64,000 nt of DNA from the NCBI GenBank assembly GCA_030546905.1, contig JAUOPI010000011.1:62001-126000 (forward strand). Direction: 5' to 3'. How positions within the stretch are numbered: position 1 is the stretch's first letter; every line of letters starts with the position of its first letter. This DNA is from Granulosicoccaceae sp. 1_MG-2023. GTDB taxonomy: Bacteria > Pseudomonadota > Gammaproteobacteria > Granulosicoccales > Granulosicoccaceae. Below, piece after piece: positions 8,364 through 15,917 of the stretch. The notes under the pieces were generated by a model, which was not told where the DNA came from, ran no database searches, and worked only from the letters and a program-made list of their open reading frames with translations. The position numbers and the translations under genes are program-made.

Positions 8364-11060
8364 ATGAGAAAAAATGAGACAGGTAGTACCCGCAAACAGA
8401 TGAAGCTGAGCATGCAGATGCTCATTGCAGCCGCCCTGGTGTCTGCCATTGTTGTATTACTGCAGTTTCAGTGGTTTGCCCGCCTCGGGCAACTGGAAGA
8501 CGCCGGACGCAGCCTGTCTCATGAGATTGAATTCTCCCGTGTCCTGTATGAACTCAGCGAGCGACTTGACGCAGAGGGCGAGCCTCTGTCTGCAAAAGAA
8601 CTCAGCAGCCGTCTGAGCTCAATACAAGCCCTGGCCGACACTGTGACTGATGGCAGCCTTGATGCGCTGACCGAACTTGGCAGTGAGTACGCGCTGGCGT
8701 CGGCGGATGCTGCGCGGCTGCAGCTGATTGACGAGCGCATTCTCCCTCTGCTCAGCACGCTTGAGCAGGCAAGCCGCCAGCGCATGGCACAACCGGGCCA
8801 ATCGCTCAGTGATGTTGCCTCTGCGCAGGCGCTGCTGACCTGGGTCTGGCTGGCTTTGGCCGTGCTGGCCACCGTTGTGGTGGCGCTTGTCTTAAGTCGC
8901 CGTGTTTACCGGCAACTGGGCGGTGACCCGGCTGAGCTTGCCGGACTTGCCATGTCGTTGTCAGAAGGCCGCGGCGTACCGCAGTCAGTGCAGAGCAAGA
9001 CTGCCGGCGGAGCCCTCGGCGCCTTGCTGGCGTACAGCAAACAGGCCGCTGAGACAGCGCGCAAAGCCGAACGTGACGCGCAACGTCATTACAGCCTCAA
9101 GCAGGCGCTGGACAATGCCGGTAGCAGCGTGCTGGTCACCGACAAGCAGGGGCGTTTCGTCTATCAGAATCTGGCCTGTGAGCGCTTGCTGCGATCGCAC
9201 GAGCAGGAAATCGCCGCGGCTTTGCCCGGTTTCAGTGCTGCGGCCCTGATGGGGGCAGACCGCTCGGTGTTCGGTCCCGCTGCGGCAGCGCTGGACAACC
9301 TGATCAGCGGCAGCAGCCAACGCGAAGAGATTCCGCTGCAGGCCGGTGCGTGCTACCTCAGATTAACCGGCACGCAGATCAGTGACAACGCGGCGGAAAG
9401 TCTCGGCTACGTGCTGGTTATTGAGGACCGCACACTGCAAGCCCGCATGGAGCGTGAGATCGACAGCATTATCGGTGATGCCAAACGCGGCGTGCTGGAT
9501 CAGCGCATTACGCTGCAAGCCAACAGCGGTTTCCTCTCACGTCTGGCGGGCAATATCAATGAGTTGCTGGATATCAACGAGCGCGTCATCAGCGAGTCAG
9601 TGACTGCGATCAGCGCGCTGGCAGCGGGCGATCTGAGTTGTCAGGTCGACGGAGAATATGAAGGCGCTTTCGGCAAACTGACCGGCGGTATCAATCAGAC
9701 GGTCGCCAAACTGACCGATGTGGTCGGCAGTATCCGTCGTAGTGCCGGGGAGGTGCTGAGCGCTGCATCGGAGATCATGACCGGTAATACAGATCTGTCA
9801 CACCGCACCGAGGAACAGGCCGCCAGTCTTGAAGAAACAGCCTCGCAGATGCTGCATATGACATCCACGGTGCACGAGAACGAACAGAACGCAAATCAGG
9901 CCAATGCGCTGGCCTCCGAAGCGCGTGCTTCGGCTGAACAGGGCGGTGAGGTGGTCTCGCGGGCCGTGGAATCGATGAAACAGATTACCGATGCAAGCCG
10001 CAAGATCGCCGATATTACCGGGGTCATAGACGAGATTGCTTTTCAAACCAATCTGTTGGCCCTGAATGCCGCCGTCGAAGCGGCCAGAGCGGGCGAACAG
10101 GGCCGTGGTTTTGCGGTGGTCGCCAGCGAAGTCCGCAATCTGGCCGGACGCAGTGCGGTCGCTGCCAAGGAGATCAAGAACCTGATCACCGATAGTGTGG
10201 AGAAGGTCGAAGAAGGCTCCAAACTGGTGGACCAGTCGGGTAACACGCTTGATGAAATCATGAATTCGGTCAAGCGGGTCAGCGATATCGTGGCCAGCAT
10301 CAGTGCCGCCAGCACGGTTCAGTCCGGCGGTATTGAGCAGATGAACCAGGCGGTCGCGCAGATGGATGAGATGACCCAGCAAAACGCCTCGCTGGTCGAG
10401 CAGGCCGCCGCGGCCAGTGAATCACTCACCGATCAGGCGCGCAGCCTGACCGGACTGATTACCTTTTTCAGCAACGGCGACAGTTTTACAAGCACGCATA
10501 GCGCGCCGCCGGCGACTGACCAGGCTGCCGCTTACAGCGGTCCGGAACGTCGTCAGGGCGAACGCCCCTGGTCCGGACGTGCGGCGTCTGGCAGCGGCAA
10601 GCCGAAGCTCGATTTCGGCTCGGCGCGTACCCGACACCGCAACTGGACCACCCGTTTGGAGTCCATGATTGCCGGCGGTCAGCACATCAGTGTCGAAGAG
10701 GCCGGTGATTACCATAGTTGTATGTTGGGCAAGTGGCTGGACGATGAAGGAACCCATAAATACCGGGATTTGCCCTCGATGGAGGAACTGATCAGCCGGC
10801 ATAAACAATTCCACGGCGTCTGCGCGGAGATTGTAGAAACGAAAAACGCCGGCGATCCGGTCGGGGCTAAAGCGCGGATACCGCAGCTTATCGAGCAGTC
10901 GGACATGATGATCGGTTTGCTTAACCAGGTTGAGCAGGAAGCGATGGGCGGCGCGGCTTCGGCTCCGGCCGCATCTGCACCTGTCGCGCTCAGGGCGATG
11001 CCCGGCGGTGCCGCTGTGGCAGCGCAGCCGGACACGGATTCTGAGTGGGAAGAGTTCTGA
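8364..11060 (+). CDS. Methyl-accepting chemotaxis protein with C-terminal CZB domain and docking pentapeptide
   Basis: 898 residues. TM1 at about 13-35, a ~120-residue periplasmic helical region, TM2 at about 155-178, HAMP-like helices, a PAS-like segment (about 240-355), then the signalling hairpin with tip [15 protein letters not shown] near residue 555. After it comes a CZB domain (about 755-860): [19 protein letters not shown] and HKQFHGVC supply the His/Cys pattern of a chemoreceptor zinc-binding domain. An Ala/Pro linker leads to the extreme C-terminus SEWEEF; the last five residues EWEEF fit the W-x-x-F docking motif used by CheR (and CheB) on high-abundance receptors. Zinc or oxidant (HOCl) sensing is an inference from the CZB family. 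Confidence 0.94.
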   Translation: MRKNETGSTRKQMKLSMQMLIAAALVSAIVVLLQFQWFARLGQLEDAGRSLSHEIEFSRVLYELSERLDAEGEPLSAKELSSRLSSIQALADTVTDGSLDALTELGSEYALASADAARLQLIDERILPLLSTLEQASRQRMAQPGQSLSDVASAQALLTWVWLALAVLATVVVALVLSRRVYRQLGGDPAELAGLAMSLSEGRGVPQSVQSKTAGGALGALLAYSKQAAETARKAERDAQRHYSLKQALDNAGSSVLVTDKQGRFVYQNLACERLLRSHEQEIAAALPGFSAAALMGADRSVFGPAAAALDNLISGSSQREEIPLQAGACYLRLTGTQISDNAAESLGYVLVIEDRTLQARMEREIDSIIGDAKRGVLDQRITLQANSGFLSRLAGNINELLDINERVISESVTAISALAAGDLSCQVDGEYEGAFGKLTGGINQTVAKLTDVVGSIRRSAGEVLSAASEIMTGNTDLSHRTEEQAASLEETASQMLHMTSTVHENEQNANQANALASEARASAEQGGEVVSRAVESMKQITDASRKIADITGVIDEIAFQTNLLALNAAVEAARAGEQGRGFAVVASEVRNLAGRSAVAAKEIKNLITDSVEKVEEGSKLVDQSGNTLDEIMNSVKRVSDIVASISAASTVQSGGIEQMNQAVAQMDEMTQQNASLVEQAAAASESLTDQARSLTGLITFFSNGDSFTSTHSAPPATDQAAAYSGPERRQGERPWSGRAASGSGKPKLDFGSARTRHRNWTTRLESMIAGGQHISVEEAGDYHSCMLGKWLDDEGTHKYRDLPSMEELISRHKQFHGVCAEIVETKNAGDPVGAKARIPQLIEQSDMMIGLLNQVEQEAMGGAASAPAASAPVALRAMPGGAAVAAQPDTDSEWEEF

Positions 11061-11093
11061 GCCGGCTGATAGCGGCATCACAAGGAGACGGAT

Positions 11094-11396
11094 ATGACAG
11101 CGACAGGGAGTGACGAGATGACTGCAGAGGCTTTGGTGCTGGACGAGGCATTGACCATGTCAGATCTGGAAACACTGTACGAAACGCTCAAGTGTGTGGC
11201 TGCCACAGAGCAGGATGCCTCGATCGATGCCTCGGCAGTGACCTCGGTCGATACGGCCTCTTTGCAGCTTTTACTGAGCTTCGTCAGACAGCTCGACGAC
11301 AACGGCTGCCGGGTGAATTGGTGCGGTGTGTCCGACGCGTTTGTTAAAACCGCGGACCTGCTGGATCTGACCCGGGATCTGAAATGCGCCGCCTGA
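11094..11396 (+). CDS. STAS-domain (anti-anti-sigma-like) protein
   Basis: 100 residues forming one STAS domain: IDASAVTSVDTASLQLLLSF matches the beta-strand/helix centre of SpoIIAA-like proteins, with Thr54 at the position usually phosphorylated (normally Ser in D-S-S/A-x). Good GGAG ribosome-binding site. It sits between the receptor genes and cheR with ~30-nt gaps, so it is part of the chemosensory operon. No anti-sigma kinase gene is in the window; it may bind CheA-pathway partners or sense a ligand. Function unproven. Confidence 0.8.
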   Translation: MTATGSDEMTAEALVLDEALTMSDLETLYETLKCVAATEQDASIDASAVTSVDTASLQLLLSFVRQLDDNGCRVNWCGVSDAFVKTADLLDLTRDLKCAA

Positions 11397-11421
11397 GTGC
11401 GGCGCAGAAGGCGACACGGCG

Positions 11422-11886
11422 ATGAGCACAGAGGCCGATGAACGGCAATCGCTGGTCAATGCACTGGAGCTGGTTTTGGCACAGGTCAGGATGAGCTTTG
11501 CTGAAGCAGACGGGCATGTCTGTGAGGCCTTTGAGGCGATTGCGGATATCAGGGCGGCGACGACCGGCTTGTGCGGTACAGACCAGGACGCGCTGGCGCA
11601 ACGGCTTGACGGGAATATCAAACGCGCGGTGCACGCCTTGCAGTTCTATGACCGGCTTTCTCAACGGCTCGGTCATGTGGAAGAAAATCTGCGAGAGGTG
11701 ATCGGTATTGTAGAAAACGCGGATGAGGATCACAGCGAACTCTGGCAGAAACTGCAGGGACGTTTACGTTCGGTCTACTCCACCGAACAGGAGCAGGCGC
11801 TTTTTTGTGCCTTCTCCGGTAGAGAGTACACCGGCTCTGAAGGCGCCGGCGGCGCATCAGGTGCCGGCGATGTGGAACTGTTTTAG
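11422..11886 (+). CDS. CheZ-like candidate (all-helical protein with DxxxQ motif)
   Basis: 154 residues, predicted mostly helical with a flexible Gly/Ala/Ser-rich tail ending GDVELF. The core ALQFYDRLSQRLGHVEENL contains Asp77 and Gln81 in the D-x-x-x-Q spacing that forms the CheY-P dephosphorylation site of CheZ (DLTGQ in E. coli), preceded by a similar aromatic/Gln context. The acidic/hydrophobic C-terminus could serve as a CheY-binding peptide as in CheZ, joined by a flexible linker. I infer a CheZ-type phosphatase or relative; overall similarity to CheZ outside the motif is too weak to be sure. Lies between the STAS gene and cheR, 5 nt before cheR. Confidence 0.6.
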   Translation: MSTEADERQSLVNALELVLAQVRMSFAEADGHVCEAFEAIADIRAATTGLCGTDQDALAQRLDGNIKRAVHALQFYDRLSQRLGHVEENLREVIGIVENADEDHSELWQKLQGRLRSVYSTEQEQALFCAFSGREYTGSEGAGGASGAGDVELF

Positions 11887-11891
11887 GAAAC

Positions 11892-12749
11892 ATGATGACA
11901 GGCTTGGCGGTACGGGAAGGCAATGTTGCAGCTTACAAATTTACTGATCTGCATTTCGACAAGCTGCGTATGCTGGTCGCAGAAACGACAGGTATCAGTC
12001 TTTCGGATCATAAAAGAGACTTGCTCTATGGCCGTCTGACGCGACGCCTGCGCGCGCTCGGCTTGCAGGATTTCGATCAGTATATCGCTCTGTTGGCTGA
12101 CCGCCCCGATGATGAGTTGCAGAACTTTATTAATGCGGTTACGACCAATCTGACCTCATTTTTCCGCGAGAATCATCATTTTGAGTTTCTTGCCAATGAA
12201 CTGTTTCCGCAACTGGAAAAACAGGGCCGGGCCAGAGGCATGCGGATCTGGTCGGCCGGTTGCTCGACCGGTGAAGAGGCTTATTCCATCGCGATGACGG
12301 TGCGCGAGTATTTCGCCGATGCCGGCGCCATGGATATCAAAATACTGGCCAGCGATCTCGATACCAGTGTGGTGCAGACTGCGGCTAACGGCATTTACGA
12401 TCAGAGTCGTATCGAAGGCATGCCGCCGGAACGGGTCAAACGCTGGTTTCAGCGTGGCTCGGGCAGCAACGCCGGCAAGGTCCGGGTGCGCCGTGAACTG
12501 GCCGAATTGATTACCTTCAGGCAGCTTAATTTAATGCAAGCATGGCCGATGCAATCTATGTTTGATGTGGTGTTCTGCCGAAATGTTGTGATTTATTTTG
12601 ATAAGCCTACACAGAGCCGGTTGTTCAATAATTTTGCTTCTGTGATCAAGCCCGGCGGACATCTGATCATCGGGCATTCCGAAACACTGCACAAGGTGTG
12701 CGACCGGTTTGAACTGATCGGTAAGACGATTTACAGGAAACCGGACTGA
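11892..12749 (+). CDS. cheR: Chemotaxis protein methyltransferase CheR
   Basis: 285 residues. N-terminal helical CheR domain (about 15-85), then an SAM-dependent methyltransferase fold with WSAGCSTGEEAYSIA (SAM-binding) and FCRNVVIYFDKPTQ. It methylates glutamates of the MCPs, and its beta-subdomain region could bind the EWEEF tail of the upstream receptor. Its TGA overlaps the ATG of cheD by one base (TGATG), a sign of coupled translation. Confidence 0.96.
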   Translation: MMTGLAVREGNVAAYKFTDLHFDKLRMLVAETTGISLSDHKRDLLYGRLTRRLRALGLQDFDQYIALLADRPDDELQNFINAVTTNLTSFFRENHHFEFLANELFPQLEKQGRARGMRIWSAGCSTGEEAYSIAMTVREYFADAGAMDIKILASDLDTSVVQTAANGIYDQSRIEGMPPERVKRWFQRGSGSNAGKVRVRRELAELITFRQLNLMQAWPMQSMFDVVFCRNVVIYFDKPTQSRLFNNFASVIKPGGHLIIGHSETLHKVCDRFELIGKTIYRKPD

Positions 12750-13384
12750 TGGCCCCACTGGCAGTACAAAGTACGATTCCCGAACGGCCTGAGGTTATGC
12801 CGCAGTTCCGCTCGGTCAAGTCATATTGGGATGCCCAGCACGGCAGGCACACGGTGCGTATCCTGCCCGGGGAATATTACGTCTCGACCGGTGACGAGAT
12901 TATCACCACCTTGCTTGGCAGCTGTGTGTCAGCCTGCATCCGTGACCCGCAAACAGGGATGGGGGGAATGAACCATTTTCTGTTGCCCGAGAGTTGCGAT
13001 GATCGCGCTGTGGTCGGTTCCCGTGCACGTTACGGCACCTATGCGATGGAGCATCTGATCAATGTGCTGCTTGCCAACGGCGGCCGGCGTGAACGGCTGG
13101 AGGTCAAGCTCTTCGGTGGCAGCCGGATCATGAAAAACGCCACTGATGTGGGCGAACGCAATATTGCATTCATACGGGACTATCTGCGCACCGAGAATAT
13201 ACCGGTCCTGAAAGAAGACCTTGGTGGCACGCATCCGCGTAAGGTCTTGTATTTTGCGGCCAGTGGCCGTGTATTAATTAAAAAGCTGCCGTTGAGCGAG
13301 AATACGCAAATCAGCGAACTTGAAAGCTCGTACGAGCAAGCCATTATCAAAAAGCCGGTGGCAGGCGATGTTGATTTGTTCTGA
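12749..13384 (+). CDS. cheD: Chemoreceptor glutamine deamidase CheD
   Basis: 211 residues. The motif TTLLGSCVSACIRDP provides the catalytic Cys and MNHFLLP the catalytic His of the deamidase. An N-terminal ~45-residue extension precedes the core, and the C-terminus ends VAGDVDLF, resembling the tail of the CheZ-like protein (GDVELF). Converts receptor glutamines to glutamates so they can be methylated, and in other systems serves as a partner of CheC. That is notable here because an ExxN CheX/CheC-like protein closes the operon. Confidence 0.95.
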   Translation: MAPLAVQSTIPERPEVMPQFRSVKSYWDAQHGRHTVRILPGEYYVSTGDEIITTLLGSCVSACIRDPQTGMGGMNHFLLPESCDDRAVVGSRARYGTYAMEHLINVLLANGGRRERLEVKLFGGSRIMKNATDVGERNIAFIRDYLRTENIPVLKEDLGGTHPRKVLYFAASGRVLIKKLPLSENTQISELESSYEQAIIKKPVAGDVDLF

Positions 13385-13433
13385 GGCATTCAGGAAGGCG
13401 TAAGCTGTGTCACAAAGGAACCCGGAAGTAACT

Positions 13434-14540
13434 ATGTCTGAGCCGATAAAAGTCCTTATTGTTGACGATTCCGCCACGGTCAGGCGCCTGTTGACGGCGC
13501 TGATTGAGCGGGACGGGCGAATGCGGGTTGTGGGTGTCGCGCCGGACCCTTATGTGGCACGGGAAGAAATCAAACGGCTCAATCCGGATGTGTTAACACT
13601 GGATGTGGAAATGCCGCGTATGGACGGGCTGACGTTTCTGAAAAACCTGATGCGTCTGCGGCCCATGCCGGTGGTGATGGTCTCGAGTCTGACTGACCGC
13701 GGTGCGGAAGTGACGCTGTCTGCACTGGAAGTGGGGGCGGTGGATTTTGTCTGCAAGCCCCGCCACGATCTGGTCAATACGCTGGGCTCCTATGGTCTGG
13801 ATCTGACCGATAAGATCGCCGCAGCGGCCAAGGCCCGGGTGCGGCCCTATGTGCCGGCCAAAAAAATATCTGCCGGTGCACAGGCGGTAAAACCGGTACT
13901 TCTGAATAAGACAAGTCTGGTGCGGCAGGTGGTGGCCATAGGCGCATCGACCGGCGGCACCGAAGCGATCAAAGACGTATTAATGAATCTGCCGCCGGAT
14001 ATGCCGCCTGTTCTGATTACCCAGCATATGCCGGCCAGTTTCAGCGGCGCGTTTGCGCGTCGCATGGATTCGGTCAGCGTGTTGTCAGTTCAGGAAGCCA
14101 GTGACGGGCTTGAGGTGTGTAACGGCCATGTGTATATCGCGCCGGGCGACAGACATATGCTCTTGAGCCGTGCAAACGGACGACTGCGTATTGTGCTCGA
14201 TGATGGCGCGCCGGTTAACCGGCACAAGCCTTCGGTGGATGTCATGTTCGACAGTGTGATGGAAACCATGGGCGCGGACGTCACAGCCGTGTTGCTGACC
14301 GGCATGGGGGACGACGGCGCCAGAGGCATGAAACGTTTGCGCGAGGCCGGCGCTGCCACCATCGCCCAGGATCAGAAGAGCAGTGTGGTCTGGGGCATGC
14401 CCGGCTCCGCAGTGCGGCTGGAAGCGGCGCAGCTGGTGCTGCCGCTGAACACAATTGCAGCCAAAGTTATCGGGCTTGTCGCGAAAGCGCCGGGCTCATC
14501 GTTTACAGGAACTGCGTTGAAACGCCATTACGGTTCCTGA
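13434..14540 (+). CDS. cheB: Protein-glutamate methylesterase CheB
   Basis: About 368 residues: receiver domain (KVLIVDDSATVRRLL, LTLDVEMPRMDG) joined to the methylesterase domain with the catalytic Ser in IGASTGG, His in ITQHMP and Asp in GMGDDGARGM. Removes methyl groups from the MCPs when phosphorylated by CheA. The ATG at 13434 is chosen because it directly precedes the receiver fold and has GGAAG upstream; an in-frame GTG at 13407, with its own AGGAAGG, would add nine residues. Confidence 0.95.
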   Translation: MSEPIKVLIVDDSATVRRLLTALIERDGRMRVVGVAPDPYVAREEIKRLNPDVLTLDVEMPRMDGLTFLKNLMRLRPMPVVMVSSLTDRGAEVTLSALEVGAVDFVCKPRHDLVNTLGSYGLDLTDKIAAAAKARVRPYVPAKKISAGAQAVKPVLLNKTSLVRQVVAIGASTGGTEAIKDVLMNLPPDMPPVLITQHMPASFSGAFARRMDSVSVLSVQEASDGLEVCNGHVYIAPGDRHMLLSRANGRLRIVLDDGAPVNRHKPSVDVMFDSVMETMGADVTAVLLTGMGDDGARGMKRLREAGAATIAQDQKSSVVWGMPGSAVRLEAAQLVLPLNTIAAKVIGLVAKAPGSSFTGTALKRHYGS

Positions 14541-14595
14541 TTTGCAGTGCTGAGGATCAGCCTGTGTGTTTTTAGTAGGAAGGGAGATATCCACT

Positions 14596-14958
14596 ATGAA
14601 AATTCTTGTTGTCGATGACAGCCTCGCGATGCGGATGATCGTGATTAAAACTCTGCGTGAAGCCGGTTTCGGCGGGCATGATATTTCGCAGGCAGAAGAC
14701 GGCGTAAAAGGCCTTGCCTCGGTCAAAGAAGATAAGCCGGACCTTATCCTGTGCGACTGGAACATGCCGAATATGACCGGTCCGGAGTTGCTCGAAGCGC
14801 TCAACACGGAAGGTATCTCAACCACGTTCGGTTTTGTGACCACAGAAGGCACTGACGCGATGCGTGACAAGGCCACGGAACTGGGCGCCCGGTTTGTTAT
14901 CACCAAGCCGTTCACGCCTGAGTGCTTCCGCGCCGAGTTAGGCCAATACCTGGCCTGA
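14596..14958 (+). CDS. Second CheY-like response regulator
   Basis: 120-residue lone receiver: ILVVDDSLAMRMIVI, phospho-Asp in LILCDWNMPNMTG, Thr pair in FVTTEG, Lys in VITKPF. ATG at 14596 is preceded by GGAAGGGAG. It is only distantly similar to the CheY-like protein at the start of the operon, so one may be the output regulator and the other a phosphate sink or dedicated partner of a neighbour. It lies 26 nt before the ExxN protein, an arrangement seen where a receiver and a CheX/CheC-type phosphatase work together. Confidence 0.92.
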   Translation: MKILVVDDSLAMRMIVIKTLREAGFGGHDISQAEDGVKGLASVKEDKPDLILCDWNMPNMTGPELLEALNTEGISTTFGFVTTEGTDAMRDKATELGARFVITKPFTPECFRAELGQYLA

Positions 14959-14984
14959 CAGCCGGCTTTTCAAAGGAACTGATT

Positions 14985-15461
14985 ATGTCTACTTACACCA
15001 CGCCGAAAAAGTCCGACGTGCAGTCGATGCTGGGGATGCTCTACGAAGGGCTGGAAGTCGAAGAAGCCTCACCGATTGATCCGGCGGCCAATAACGAGAC
15101 CATCGTCGGGATCTTTGTCGATGATGACGACAAGCCGGTTACCGCCTGTATTTGTGATTACCCCTTTGCAGGCTATGCGGGCAGCGCGTTGACCAAGATT
15201 CCCAAGGCCGGCGCCGACGAGCAGGTCGCCTCCGGTGAGTTTTCGCAGATGATTCTGGGCAACCTCTATGAGGTGATGAATATCTGCTCGCGCTTGTTTA
15301 TGAACAGCAACACACCGCATCTGCGCCTGGGCAAGACCTACCGTTACAGCGAGTTGCCCCCGGAGATGGCGGAGCTGTTGCCGGCGGCGGCCAATCAGGC
15401 CGGTTTTGAAGTCGAAGTGGATGGTTACGGTAAGGGGGTTCTGTCGTTTCACGCGACCTGA
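14985..15461 (+). CDS. CheX/CheC-like candidate (ExxN motif protein), last gene of chemosensory operon
   Basis: 158 residues beginning MSTYTTPKKSDVQSM, with AAAGGAACTG before the ATG at 14985. It has alternating strands and helices and a central helix GNLYEVMNICSRLFM whose Glu96 and Asn99 reproduce the E-x-x-N signature of CheC/CheX/FliY phosphatases. Only one such helix is seen, as in CheX, which works as a dimer. No other family was recognised. Placement after a single-domain receiver gene supports a CheY-P phosphatase role; this remains inference from a short motif and context. Confidence 0.55.
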   Translation: MSTYTTPKKSDVQSMLGMLYEGLEVEEASPIDPAANNETIVGIFVDDDDKPVTACICDYPFAGYAGSALTKIPKAGADEQVASGEFSQMILGNLYEVMNICSRLFMNSNTPHLRLGKTYRYSELPPEMAELLPAAANQAGFEVEVDGYGKGVLSFHAT

Positions 15462-15917
15462 ACTACGGTTCCGCTGCGGCGACCGAATCTCCCTCGCGGG
15501 CTTGTCCGGTGTGATGCTTCACCGGGCGGGCCCGTGCGCCGTTACGCAGGCGGCAAAGCGGGCAGATTCTTGCGCCTTATTTTCGTCCCACAGGCCGGTT
15601 TTGCGAACGGCCAGACTTTTTACCCACAAGCGTGCAGGAGGGCTTGAATTACGCACTACGATGGGATATAGGCTCATAATGCACTTTTTGAACATCGCAC
15701 AAGTTATTGAAATAAAAGATAAATAACTAATTTCGGCCTTTCCCGGAAAAAAACCGCCACGGCTTATCCACAGGCCTTGATTTTTTCTTTCCCACAGATT
15801 CATCCACAAAGTTATCCACAGGCTGTGCACGTTTGCACTGAAGCGAAGCGGGCCAAATCGTCTACACTAGCGGCCTTGACAGCAATCTGTTCCCACACGC
15901 CCGCAAACGAGAGTTCC
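15462..15917. other. 456-nt intergenic region upstream of priA
   Basis: The first half is GC-rich with no recognisable element. From about 15690 to 15735 it becomes AT-rich (AAGTTATTGAAATAAAAGAT and following), then comes the DnaA-box cluster listed separately. A plus-strand reading frame here (15406-15726) has no recognisable content and was not called. The priA promoter probably lies near or within the DnaA boxes. Confidence 0.6.
15764..15820 (+). promoter_or_regulatory. DnaA-box cluster
   Basis: Two perfect TTATCCACA boxes (15764-15772 and 15812-15820) flank a one-mismatch box TCATCCACA (15800-15808), all in the same orientation, with a weaker TTTCCCACA just before it (15788-15796). An AT-rich stretch lies immediately upstream. 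Either DnaA-dependent control of priA or a DnaA-titration/origin-like site would fit; the usual origin neighbours (dnaA, dnaN, mnmG) are absent. Confidence 0.7.

Noticed and set aside
15406-15726. 106-codon plus-strand frame after the ExxN gene
   Set aside because: Overlaps the end of the real gene and runs into the AT-rich DnaA-box region; no family features.
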